From NCBI RefSeq assembly GCF_905147045.1, contig NC_065896.1, positions 397,001 to 461,000 of the forward strand: a DNA stretch of 64,000 nt, given 5' to 3'. Under the pieces are notes generated by a model. The model worked only from the letters and a program-made list of their open reading frames with translations. It made no database searches and was not told the origin of the DNA. Position numbers and translations under genes: made by a program. This DNA comes from Nymphalis io (taxonomy: Eukaryota; Arthropoda; Insecta; Lepidoptera; Nymphalidae). Below are positions 43,301 through 50,336 of the stretch, in pieces (the stretch's first letter is position 1; each line of letters opens with the position of its first letter).

Positions 43301-46300
43301 TCCTGCTTTATGGTCAATATTGATTTTTTATTAGATTATATTTGTTTTAAATAACAATAACTTTAAATTAACAATAGAGATTTTGTAATGTTAAACGTAA
43401 TGTATTATATCTCAAAAATTATCAATTCTGTTTTAAAAATTCCTTGTGCTCTAAACAGACCATCTATTGCGGAAGGTTAGCGAGCTATATAATTTTACGC
43501 TACGACCTTAAGGTGCAGAGCGGTAACCATAAACGTGAACTAGTCTGAGAAACTAAAGGTATTTAGTTAATGTGATGCACGTTACGATTACGATGCACGA
43601 TATATGTGTAAATTAATGAAGTTGAAATCGCAAGTAGCGAGTAAATAAAAAAAAAAGCGGTGTGACGATATTGACGACAAGTGAGGTTGTACGTGTCACT
43701 ATTTCAGTTTTTTTTTTGGAAAAAATACTATAATACAATATAAAAGTATATTATGAACAGACAAACATAACGTTTTACGTAAGTATGTAAGAAGCGCTGT
43801 TCTCGTTTATCGGAGCTATGGTCTGTTATCTGTCTAAAGATTAGCGTATCCGCGTCTGATACATTTTTGTACAGCAAAAAATTAATTGATACAACATTCT
43901 AATACATTGCAATTTTATTTTTTGTAAAATTATTCTTATTCTTAATGTGACAAGACCACTAGTCTTGTCACATTAAGTCGTCGTGACCGACTTTTGTACG
44001 CGACATAACTAGAAAACTCAATAATCAAAGGCATTTATATATTTTTAACATGTGTATGTGTGAATTTTTGATAAGAGAGATAAAGGCGCAAAATGTGCAT
44101 CCCATAGAACCATACCAACGTTTAATATTCTACCCACTGGCCCATTTCATATCAAGGAAATAATGTTTAAAGCCGGAGCTGTCGCAGAAATTCGTCTTTT
44201 ATTCCAAATTATATTTTTGTTCCGCTTGCAGTTAAAACGCTTGCAGTTGAAACCTTGGAGTAATAGTGCAAAAAGTGTCTTAAAAGATATTACACCCCGT
44301 CTTTTTGCCTCTACTGGTGACAGAAGGGCTGGTTGACTTTTCGTCTAGAGAATCGGAATTGCGATTCAAACGGGAAATGCTGCTAGCTTTCCTGCCACCA
44401 TTCTACGCTATTAACAATATTTTATTTGTTATTTTGTCTTTAATGTAAATAATAAAAAATATTCTACAATTTATCTACTTAGTAAATCACTTACAATTAC
44501 TGATTGACTTACAACGCACAGTTTAGACCGTTGGTTCTAGAAGCAGGTACTTTTATGTACAGGAGTCATCAAGTTGATTGAGTTTGTGTGGAAGTTCGCC
44601 ATTTTTGAAATAAGAATTATGAATAAATGGTGTTAGTATTTTATAATAATAAGATAAACCAAATAAAACGTAATGTTTTGCCATCGGTATATTGTTCATT
44701 TGTGTCGTGTTCGCAGCGTTCAAACATTACAAAACTTTAAGCTGCGCTCGCGCATGATAGATCGCTGTGAACAGCGCAGCAACAAGTGTATCAAGGCAGT
44801 TCAGTTCAACTGCTTGCCTCATTGATCAATCATGATCAATATGTTGTAGTATTCAAAATATGTATGTAGAATTTAAATATAAATAATATTTATTAATATA
44901 TTATATAATTATAAATTAGAAAAATCGTTTTAGTCTGTTTCAATTAATTTGTGAAATCGATAACTTGATATGAAAGTAAATTGTATTATTGAACTTTGTT
45001 GCAAAATATCTACCAAAATTTACTTAAACATATAACATAATGTATAATATAATAAATATAGATTATGTAAAAGATAATTCAAAGTATGAATAGTAGTAAT
45101 CAGTATAACACTAATCCATCGGTTGTGTAATAAATATAACAATATCGTTAAATCAATTCAGGACATTGAAATTTTTTGTGACTCTACCTCAATCTTTAGA
45201 ACTAAGTTATTTAATTATTATAAAATGCATGATTCGTTTTAATTAATACTTTTCATAATTCTTAATTATGATTTCACCGATTGATTCTTTATTATAATAA
45301 TGACATTATTTATTTTTTAATTTGATTAGATAAATCTGGAAGTACTATTTTCACTTGTAATTGACATGCATATTAGATATACTATTATTGTTTGTATGTT
45401 GTAAGTGTGCTATTATAAATAAATAAATAAAAGAGCCAAACATGTGAACGTGTCTATTATTATGGTATAAGTGGCCGTTTTCAATCTATATTAGGTTAAA
45501 CACAAGCGCAAAAGCGAGAGGTGAGCCGCATTCCGAACCGCCGTATCTTACAGATCACTATTTTGCGACAGCAATTGATTCATTCGTGCTATTTGCAACT
45601 AAATGTAAACAAACGTCTTCGTGTTACGTAATGCACCTGTACCAAGTAGCTTTGTTTATGTGATTTTATGTATGAATACCATGAAATAAGAATACCTCGT
45701 TTGTTGGTCTAAAATTATAATAATATCCTGGGACATTTTTCACACACGGCCCTCTGATCCCAAATTAAGCTTGTACAGAGCTTGTACTATGGAAACCAGA
45801 CAGCTGATATACTACATATACTATTTTTTTTGTAAATACATACTTATATAGATAAGTACACCCAGACTTGGGACAAACAGACATGTTCATGCACACAAAT
45901 ATCTGTCCTGGGTGGGAATAGTACCCACAACCTTCGGCGTGAAAGGCAAGCATCCACCAATCACGCCAACCGGTTAGTCAAAAAATATATTTAAATATAT
46001 ATAACTTCACTTTAATAAAACACGTGAAATGATTTCTGAAGAACTCTTACATAGAAATATATTTATATTTCATGTACAATTTTATTTATATAGATTGATA
46101 GTGGAAAAGTAGCACATAGCTTGAATAAGATTTACTTTGCTCTACTTCATACACAATAATCGCTCTAATATATTTTACAATATAGCGAATAATGTCAACC
46201 ATATTTGATTTGTAACTTTTTTATATAAACTTGGTGACTTTGTCTAATGTTATTAAATTTGCTAATGTTAGATTAGACTTCTAGATAATTATTCTGCTTC

Positions 46301-49300
46301 ATCTTAATGGTAGTAAAATACATATGTATAGATATAAGAACGATGTACACGCACAGCCATAAAGCTAGTTGAGAGGGAAAAAATCATTTAATATTTTATT
46401 TATAAAAAGTAATTTCTTTTTAAACCAGATATTAGAAACCACTCTCTGATTTTACGGCCAAAAAACAACTACTTTTTCAAAGTCCACTAAAAAGTAGTCA
46501 ATTAGTCAATGATTCGTATTTAATTTGAAAATGCATATTTGACATAGTTTATACACGAAATAAAAAAACGAAATAGCATGCGTTAGTTTTTATCTCTATC
46601 TATTAAATATTCAATCACGGAAATGTATTAATCTTGTATATTATATATCTTGTAGTAATATATAGTGCCAAAACTTTATCGGTAAGAAATTTGAAATGTT
46701 ATTAAAATCTATAATTGTTGTATATAATACACAACTTTGTTAATAAATAACTGTCACGATAACGATTTAAATAAATAAGTTATTCGATAGTAAAATTTGC
46801 ATATTTTTTTGAAACTGTGATATTTTTCAATCCCGCTCATTAATCGTTCACAAATATCTTGATTCTGTATTGTTTAAGGTACATATATAACGTCTTACGA
46901 TTAGACAATTTGGTTTGCGGCGTATTCATGGCGTAAAAAATTATATTTCTTGCAATGTCTATGGCTCGTCTGCCTTCCTATAATATAAAAAAATATATTT
47001 ATATTTTTTTCCATGTATAAATAAATACAGCAAGAGAAATCGACAATCAATTTGATAGGTATCTAATTCGTCAATCGTCTAATAAATATTATAAAAACGT
47101 GTTTTTCCTATTAAAAAACACAAGCAACATTATTCAAATGTATGTAAGTAAGGCGTTTTTTGTCAGTCAGTGTGTCGACTGTCGACTGAATCAGGAAGTG
47201 AGGAGTGAACGCCTACATTCCATCGTCCTGGCATCAGCTCACGCCAGCCGTGACCGACTCGCTTATCTTACCTATTTTACACTATTAGACGCACGACTTC
47301 ATATTTATGTATTATATTTTTATGTACATACATACAATAAGAATGATGAATGCCTAAAAAATATTAATATTTTTTTTTATAAGTTACTTAATTATTATAA
47401 AATGCATGATTAGTTTAAAAAAAAAAAATTTTTTTTTTTTGGGAGAGGCCTATGTTCAGCAGTGGACAACGATTGGCTGTTGATTGATATTGATTGATTA
47501 GTTTAAATTAATAATTTTAATTATGATTTCGCCGATTGATTTTTTATTAAACCCATTGGTTTACATTCTATTATCCAATGAAATATTAATATTTGAATTC
47601 TATATTTGCCCAAGTTGATCTTGGGCAAATATAGAATTCTTGAAATACGTAATATTAATGAAAATTTTTAACTGCCTCGTTGGTCTAGTGGCTTGATGTA
47701 AGGCCGCAGACTCGGAGGTCCTGGGTTCGATTCCCAGGTCGGGCCAATAAAAAGTTATTGGGTTTTTCTGTCAGGAAATTCTCAGTAGCAGCCAGGAGTC
47801 TGGAAGTTGGAAGTGTGTTCACTCACGTGCCTCGAAAAGCACGTAAAGCCGTTGGTCCTGCGCCTGAACTCTTTCCGGTCGTGTCGGTTTGCCGTCTAGT
47901 CGGATTATGAGACCTAGGGAATAGAGAGTGCACCTATGTTTGTGCACACACTTGTGCACTATAATATCTCCTGCGTAGTTGGCTAATCTTTCTTAAGATT
48001 AGCCGCCGTGGCCGAAATTGGTCTGGAGGACATTGTTATATAATGAAAATTTTAATATGATTGAATGCTACTAAATTATTTGTTCGTTATTTTCACTAAA
48101 TTCAATTAATTATACCAAAAACAAAATAAAAAATAAGTAGTGAAGTATATGATTTTTGTCAGTTTGTTTCTGATGAAAAAAAATTATGAATAACAAGTAG
48201 CTATAAATCCTATTAACTAATGACGTATATGTATATGATACGTCATCGATGCGAATAAACTAATTCAAATATATTTTATCATAACTTGACATTACACGTA
48301 ATCTTTTAACATAACGATTCAAAAAAGTCTGCTTGATTAGTTTCGATTTTTAATATTGTGCTATATGTATTAATTATGTAATAATTCCTTATTTCCAGCT
48401 CGGGCGCGTTCCTGTGAGTATGGTGGTACCACAAAGGTATGCGACACTGCCGCTACCGCCCGCTCCTTACCCGCCACCACTTTACTACCCCGTGCCTGAT
48501 GCGGTAAGTATAATTAGTTAAGATTATAACAATAATAAGAGCCGAGACGGCTCAATGGTTACAACAAGTGAATCTTAAGCGAACGCTGCGGCTTCGAAAC
48601 CGGGCCACTTCAAAGTAACATTTAATTTCTGTGTGCTTAAATTCATCTTGTGCTCAGTGTAGAAGGAACACGTCGTGAGGATAACTGCATGAATGGATGT
48701 GATGTATCCAATTTCCTCTAACGTGTTTTAGAGCAGCGTTGATGTATACGCTCAAAATCCTCTTCTAAATAGGAAAGGAGGTCTAAGCCCAGCAGTGGAA
48801 CAATTACAGTCCGTTACTTACTTTTCTACTGTACAACAATAATTTCGAGTAATATAATGTAGCAACATTTTTTTCTCAACAATCGTTTTTTTGTCTTAAT
48901 TTACTCATTATTGGAACTTATATCACTTACACCGTTGGTTGCCTGGAAGAGATCGCTTTGTAGCGATAAGGTCGCCAAAGTTGTGTGCTACTCATATTTT
49001 GGTTTTATCCATGTTTTGTAAAAAAATTTTCTTTGTGTTATACAATAAAGTATCAAGTAAAGTAAAGTAGCTTCACGATGCGAGGTCGAGAATTGAGAAA
49101 AAAAGTACTTACTTTTATTACGGGAACGCTCTTCGACTTAGAACGTTATCAGAGGTATTCTGATTGTGAAGAGGGCTCGAAGTGTCGTGTGGACTGAATT
49201 TGATCTATGTAACACAAATTAAAATAAATGTTTCTTTGTTTATTCCTAATTGTATTTAAATAAAACTTAGGTTAAGATTTGATTAGTTGTGCGCACGCAT

Positions 49301-50103
49301 GCGAATTGTAAAGTTTTCTGAACGAGTGCAACTATTGTACAACAGATGGTGCGCGAGTCTTTTTAACAAAGTAAATACGGTAAACGACTTCGCATGCAAG
49401 TATTTTATAAACGAAATGTGGTTCCAGCGAGTTCGGCGACGCCGCTCGCCCCGTGCGGTGCGCACCGAGCGGCGCACGCGTCGCGGTCGCCGAGAGGACG
49501 CGCAGCTGACGCGATCCCTGGAGCGTATACATCGCAAACGACGCGCTGACAGAGAGCATCCCTCCCTGGACGACTTGAAGAGAACTTACACAGGATTGGA
49601 TAGGTGAGGAATTATTGTGAATTTAACAATAAACTAAGTGATAAAATGTGAAGTTTTTTGTTTATACATTATTACAATATAAGACTGTGGTAATAAATAT
49701 TACTATTTTGTATTTACTTAGAACATAGTACGGACAAGTGGGCCGACTGCCCGTAAGTGCTGGCTTCTGTTGTGCCTGTAATTACACTGGCTTATTCTCC
49801 CTTTAAAGCTATTTAAAGTTCGTTTGACAATAGAACAACTGATAAAATGTTTGTCCTGTCTGGAGAAGCTTGGCGAAGGTCATTCTATCATAAAATTCAT
49901 TGCTCAAAAAAAGGAAAAATTACAATACTTATTTGAAGACAACAAGAGTACTAAATGACGTAATCTGTACGTGTTCGTTATCTCGCAGAGCGTACGCGGA
50001 GCAGTTCATCGCGGTGTGTGACGAGAGCCGGCACGCGGCGGAGCAGCACGACTCGCTCGCTAGCACAGCCACCGACTCCTCGCACTCGCATCACTCGCAC
50101 TAG
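4610..50103 (+). CDS. Multi-exon gene for a membrane protein with a PPxY-bearing tail (3' part only)
   Basis: Six exons join in frame: 4610-4742, 9002-9301, 9948-10121, 48399-48503, 49428-49603 and 49989-50103, all with AG/GT borders and matching phases. The visible 333 or so residues start inside a hydrophobic helix (SGLLTAFLALSLLCLACG), followed by a loop with acidic residues and a second helix (VLANIALLIIASVHCLVCIV). Next comes a Cys-rich juxtamembrane stretch, then a long cytoplasmic tail rich in Lys/Arg and Pro, and a Ser/His-rich C-terminus ending HSHHSH. The tail contains PPLY, a PPxY-type motif of the kind bound by WW domains of NEDD4-class ubiquitin ligases. Two helices plus missing 5' exons suggest the C-terminal half of a four-helix protein. 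ENTREP/FAM189 or TMEM255-like families are possible by architecture only. I do not recognise the orthologue. No initiator codon is in the window. Confidence 0.72.
5805..5960 (-). repeat. Interspersed-repeat fragment
   Basis: Starts TTTGTTATGCTTTCACG and ends CGCGGGCGGAAACTAGTT, wording common in old lepidopteran LINE-like repeats. It reads as the reverse complement of the type of text at 6255-6430. Family identity is not certain. Confidence 0.5.
6255..6430 (+). repeat. Interspersed-repeat fragment, inverted partner
   Basis: Contains CCGTTCAGTGGTTTAGCC and ATGAAAGCGTTACAGACAC, the complementary orientation to the block at 5805. Confidence 0.5.
7136..7294. mobile_element. Small inverted-repeat element (MITE-like)
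   Basis: The ends are inverted copies of about 19 bp: AAAGGAGAATGACCAAAAGT at 7136-7155 and ACTTTGGTCATTCTCCTTT at 7276-7294. The interior is about 120 bp with no reading frame. GTT stands on both sides, a possible 3-bp target duplication that could be chance. No transposase is encoded. Confidence 0.65.
7584..7888 (+). repeat. Family B repeat, near full length
   Basis: Runs from GGTAGGCGGACGTGCAAATG through GCCTTACCACCAGTG. It shares the whole block order with the copies at 27628 and 53857 but is more diverged. Confidence 0.85.
9002..9301 (+). CDS. Exon: second transmembrane helix and basic tail
   Basis: The acceptor is CTTGTTTTCAG|GATGAA. The reading frame continues exactly from the preceding exon and encodes 100 residues: DEMQAWTP, a helix, a Cys-rich motif (ICPCF) and a charged, possibly helical segment ending in KKKK. 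The donor AAAAAG|GTGACA keeps phase 0 with the exon at 9948. If that donor is skipped, the frame stops at 9317-9319 after six more residues, which would give a short isoform without the long tail. Confidence 0.75.
9948..10121 (+). CDS. Exon: basic/proline-rich cytoplasmic segment
   Basis: The acceptor TTTCTTAG|GAGGAA and donor ACG|GTAAGA flank 58 phase-0 codons. The product includes a Lys/Arg/Pro cluster (KGVRKPRKPPPG) with no recognised domain. The donor opens an intron of about 38.3 kb. Confidence 0.75.
10313..10505 (+). repeat. Family A SINE, internally deleted
   Basis: Has the head AGAGCCGAGATGGCTCGGTGG and the tail GGCAATGGGACGTTTAAAGG, but the central AAACATCGTGAGG block is missing. 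Confidence 0.7.
14545..14995 (+). repeat. Composite: family C SINE interrupted by family B
   Basis: Family C text (GGGTTCGAATCCCGGTTGTG at 14576, AGAGTGCAGGTTTG) stops near 14670. A diverged family B copy follows (14695-14905), then family C-like text resumes (TTGGCTAGTCTCCCGTAAGA near 14920). The order suggests B inserted into an older C copy. Confidence 0.55.
15052..15147 (-). repeat. Family A SINE 3' fragment, reverse
   Basis: Starts AACAGCCTGTGAATGTCTCA and reaches CCAATGCGGGTTGGT: only the 3' third of the SINE, in reverse orientation. Confidence 0.75.
18800..19060 (-). repeat. Family B repeat, diverged, reverse
   Basis: Recognisable blocks are CCGCCAAACAGCAATAATT, AACATCTTAGTTTCTAGG and GGCAATGTCTACGACCACGG, in reverse orientation. 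Confidence 0.65.
19228..19390 (+). repeat. Family A SINE 3' part, diverged
   Basis: Contains GATCGTGAGTAAACCTGC and ends with CCCAGTAGTGGGACATTTAC plus AGGCTGA. Confidence 0.65.
20030..20105 (+). repeat. Two-copy repeat G (with 27175-27240)
   Basis: The reverse complement reads GGTCAGGACCTGCGACT and CCCTTGCGCTATTGACGC. A near match lies in the opposite orientation at 27180. The family is unknown. Confidence 0.5.
20660..20971 (+). mobile_element. Family A tRNA-derived SINE, complete
   Basis: Almost identical to the copy at 3569 (same A/B-box head, AAACATCGTGAGGAAACCTG centre and CAGCAGTGGGACATTTACAG tail). It is flanked by TTAAAGAATTGA at 20648-20659 and 20972-20983. The high similarity to 3569 suggests recent activity. 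Confidence 0.88.
20996..21260 (-). repeat. Family A SINE, diverged, reverse
   Basis: Has GGGCTAAGATCTC, GATGTTTTCG and GGTGCTTGCCCGGGTTTGA in reverse orientation. It lies just after the complete plus-strand copy, so the two form an inverted pair. Confidence 0.7.
21920..22370 (+). repeat. Family C-related composite repeat
   Basis: The head (ACTCGTTGGTCTAGTTG) and end (GCGCAGTTGGCTAGTCTTTC) match family C. The middle differs (AAATCGGCGCCTTGGACACC) and is unusually GC-rich, so this may be a related SINE subfamily or a nested insertion. Confidence 0.55.
22503..22562. repeat. Perfect 28-bp inverted repeat derived from family B
   Basis: The arms at 22503-22530 and 22535-22562 are exact reverse complements separated by CAAA. 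The outer half of each arm is family B text (CCACCTGATAGTAAGTGG). A perfect stem of this length should extrude or fold readily. Confidence 0.9.
23345..23480 (+). repeat. Three-copy repeat D
   Basis: AACAATGCTGTGTCTTCTTC through AAATCAGTGTTCAACTTAAC recurs at 52340 and 60470 in the same orientation. No terminal structure was identified. Confidence 0.6.
24150..24310 (-). repeat. Family C SINE fragment, reverse
   Basis: The reverse complement of the 3' half of family C (TCAGGCGCAGGATCAACGGC, TTTACGTGCTTTCCGAGG). Overlapping open frames here are repeat by-products. Confidence 0.7.
26665..26740 (-). repeat. Family B fragment, reverse
   Basis: GGTGGTAGGGCTTTGTACAA followed by TACCACCCACTTATCA is the 3' end of family B in reverse. 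Confidence 0.65.
27175..27240 (-). repeat. Two-copy repeat G, opposite orientation
   Basis: GGTCAGGACTTGCGACTTAG and CATTGCGTTAATGACGC match the reverse complement of 20030-20105. Confidence 0.5.
27628..27915 (+). repeat. Family B repeat, full-length, young
   Basis: Runs from an oligo-T tract and ATAGAATAGGAAGGCGGACG to AGCTTGCACAAAGCCCTACC. It is very similar to 53857-54133 over its whole length. No target duplication is evident. Confidence 0.88.
28243..28375 (-). repeat. Family A SINE 3' part, reverse
   Basis: AACAGCCTTTAATTGTCCTA, GGGGTTGGTGGA and ACATGCAGGTTTCCTCACG match family A in reverse. Confidence 0.7.
28915..29245 (+). repeat. Family C tRNA-derived SINE, old copy
   Basis: The head GCCTCGTGGCTAACATATAA, AAGAAATTCTCACGTCAGTA and the end GGCTGTGGCTGAAATCGATT match family C with many differences. 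Confidence 0.65.
30955..31130 (+). repeat. Family B repeat, diverged
   Basis: GGCACCTGATGGTAAGTGAT, AGTATGCTGGCTCACTCATC and CCTTCAAGTCGGAACACA appear in the family B order. Confidence 0.65.
31288..31350 (-). repeat. Family B 5' fragment, reverse
   Basis: GTGGTGACCACTTACCATCA followed by GATGGCCTATTTGCC is the 5' end of family B in reverse. Confidence 0.65.
31961..32000. repeat. Perfect 15-bp inverted repeat
   Basis: AGTAACAACGATGAA (31961-31975) and TTCATCGTTGTTACT (31986-32000) around a 10-bp spacer. Confidence 0.9.
32370..32605 (-). repeat. Family A SINE, near full length, reverse, diverged
   Basis: GCTGGGCTAAAGCCTCC, CGATGTTTTCCTTCACC and GAATGAACCCGCAATCTTCG follow the family A order in reverse. 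Confidence 0.75.
35460..35725 (+). repeat. Family B repeat, diverged
   Basis: GCCACCTAATGTTAAGTGGT, GATGTTATGTTCCTTGTGCC and TTACACTGGCTCACTAACCC are in order. Confidence 0.78.
36060..36310 (+). repeat. Family A SINE, diverged head
   Basis: The head is barely recognisable. From AATTCATCTCGTATTTCG to GCGGTGGAACTTTTACAGG the family A 3' two thirds are clear. Confidence 0.75.
38165..38345 (+). repeat. Family C SINE 3' fragment
   Basis: Has CCTTTGGTCCTGTGCCGG, CCACACCTGTGTTTGTGTAC and the terminal GGCCGGTGGTG equivalent of family C. Confidence 0.6.
38815..39005 (+). repeat. Family B repeat, young, 3'-truncated
   Basis: Near identical to the 5' two thirds of the copies at 27628 and 53857, stopping at CACTCACCCTTCAAACC. 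Confidence 0.83.
39725..39860 (+). repeat. Family B repeat, internal fragment
   Basis: GACATTGGCATTATAAGAAATG through CACCCTTCAAACCGGAACAC; both ends are missing. Confidence 0.7.
40284..41166 (-). mobile_element. 5'-truncated non-LTR retrotransposon (LINE) fragment
   Basis: Contains the 3' end of a reverse-transcriptase gene (listed separately), an A/T-rich 3' UTR and, read on the minus strand, a terminal array of TAAA units (plus-strand ATTT repeats at 40284-40317), as in LINEs that end in simple repeats. No coding similarity is visible beyond about 41166, consistent with 5' truncation on insertion. Confidence 0.75.
40514..41163 (-). pseudogene. Reverse-transcriptase C-terminal fragment of a CR1/Jockey-type LINE
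   Basis: About 210 residues are open on the minus strand to a stop at 40514. The fragment begins with the FYIIS...VRDLGVLLDSNL segment typical of the region after the RT palm. It then shows the conserved LYNSYVRSNLEFASTVWNP and AIENVQNKFIRRL blocks seen at the C-terminus of CR1/Jockey-clade polymerases. The catalytic FADD region and the endonuclease are absent, so this is a dead fragment. The open length without stops suggests insertion that is not very old. The exact clade is uncertain. Confidence 0.8.
43941..43977. repeat. Perfect 16-bp inverted repeat with 5-nt loop
   Basis: CTTAATGTGACAAGAC (43941-43956) and its exact reverse complement (43962-43977) around CACTA. Confidence 0.92.
45740..45975 (-). 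repeat. Candidate tRNA-derived SINE, reverse (family E)
   Basis: Read on the minus strand it has a tRNA-like head (CCGGTTGGCGTGATTGGTGG), a B-box-like GGGTACTATTCCCACCC and downstream GTGTGCATGAACATGTCTG, ending in an A-rich tract near 45830. It is single-copy in this window. Confidence 0.55.
47425..47500 (+). repeat. SINE tail fragment
   Basis: GGGAGAGGCCTATGTTCAGC followed by AGTGGACAACGATTGGCTG after an A/T homopolymer run. Only the 3' tail of a SINE is present. Confidence 0.55.
47595..47639. repeat. Perfect 20-bp inverted repeat with 5-nt loop
   Basis: GAATTCTATATTTGCCCAAG (47595-47614), loop TTGAT, then the exact reverse complement (47620-47639). Confidence 0.93.
47669..48040 (+). mobile_element. 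Family C tRNA-derived SINE, complete
   Basis: The tRNA-like head CTCGTTGGTCTAGTGGC with B box GGTTCGATTCCCAGG is followed by a 300-bp body ending GGTCTGGAGGACATTGTTAT. TAATGAAAATTTT is duplicated at 47656-47668 and 48041-48053. The head resembles a tRNA, but the flanking duplication and other copies show it is a retroposon, not a tRNA gene. Confidence 0.88.
48399..48503 (+). CDS. Exon: Pro/Tyr-rich segment with PPLY motif
   Basis: The acceptor TTATTTCCAG|CTCGGG and donor GCG|GTAAGT border 35 phase-0 codons. The product is low-complexity (LPLPPAPYPPPLYYPVPDA). The PPLY tetrapeptide fits the PPxY ligand of WW domains. It lies 36 bp upstream of a SINE that begins about 48539. Confidence 0.75.
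48539..48822 (+). repeat. Family A SINE, near full length, diverged
   Basis: GAGCCGAGACGGCTCAATGG to CCAGCAGTGGAACAATTACA follows family A throughout. It sits 36 bp after an exon of the membrane-protein gene. Confidence 0.8.
49428..49603 (+). CDS. Exon: arginine-rich segment
   Basis: The donor GATAG|GTGAGG is strong. The acceptor (GTGGTTCCAG|CGAG) has a weak pyrimidine tract, so the exon start is less sure. In phase 0 it encodes a highly basic run (RVRRRRSPRAVRTERRTRRG) followed by an acidic/basic segment ending LKRTYTGLD. The frame continues into the last exon through a split Arg codon. Confidence 0.68.
49735..49805 (+). repeat. Family B fragment
   Basis: CAAGTGGGCCGACTGCCCGT and TGTGCCTGTAATTACACTGG are separated by a deletion; a short internal relic. 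Confidence 0.5.
49989..50103 (+). CDS. Terminal exon with Ser/His-rich C-terminus
   Basis: The acceptor TTATCTCGCAG|AGCG completes an Arg codon split by the previous intron. The exon encodes RAYAEQFIAVCDESRHAAEQ, then a Ser/Thr/His tail, and stops at TAG 50101-50103. A short CA repeat follows immediately. Confidence 0.75.
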
Positions 50104-50233
50104 CACACACACACACAAGTGTCTTATACAATCCCATATTTCATATTATCATCCTGTTATCTAAAGCTGCAAGTACATTTGACATGACCAGACATTTGGT
50201 ACTGTTCCTTGTTACCAACTAAATGCTTTTAAA

Positions 50234-50336
50234 AATAAATGCAAACGTGTAATATTTCTGTAAATAAATAGCTTAGAAGCTCCGCGTGTGGCCTGTAATC
50301 CCAATAACATATACACATTGTGTAAGACTAAATAAA
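50234..50336 (+). terminator. Candidate polyadenylation signals of the membrane-protein gene
   Basis: AATAAA occurs at 50234, 50263 and 50331, between 131 and 228 bp past the stop codon. In AT-rich DNA this hexamer is common by chance, so which one is used is unknown. Confidence 0.4.

Larger units (their letters stand above)
10122..48398 (+). other. Giant intron of about 38.3 kb
   Basis: Starts with GTAAGA and ends TTATTTCCAG. Apart from the LINE fragment at 40.5-41.2 kb no reading frame looks coding. It contains the SINE, MITE-like and hairpin features listed separately. Stretches 11000-14500, 16450-18800, 22600-27600, 29250-35450 and 41200-47590 otherwise appear to be unique AT-rich DNA with scattered GC-richer patches (about 13440-13670, 16970-17160, 19490-19600, 37120-37300, 44690-44830) that might be regulatory but carry nothing I can name. 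Confidence 0.65.

Noticed and set aside
47672..47745. tRNA gene
   Set aside because: Good A and B boxes, but it is the head of a SINE with target duplications; the same holds at 63127.
49283..49559. Minus-strand frames opposite the Arg-rich exon
   Set aside because: They are antisense shadows of the plus-strand coding exon, which has matching phases and splice sites.
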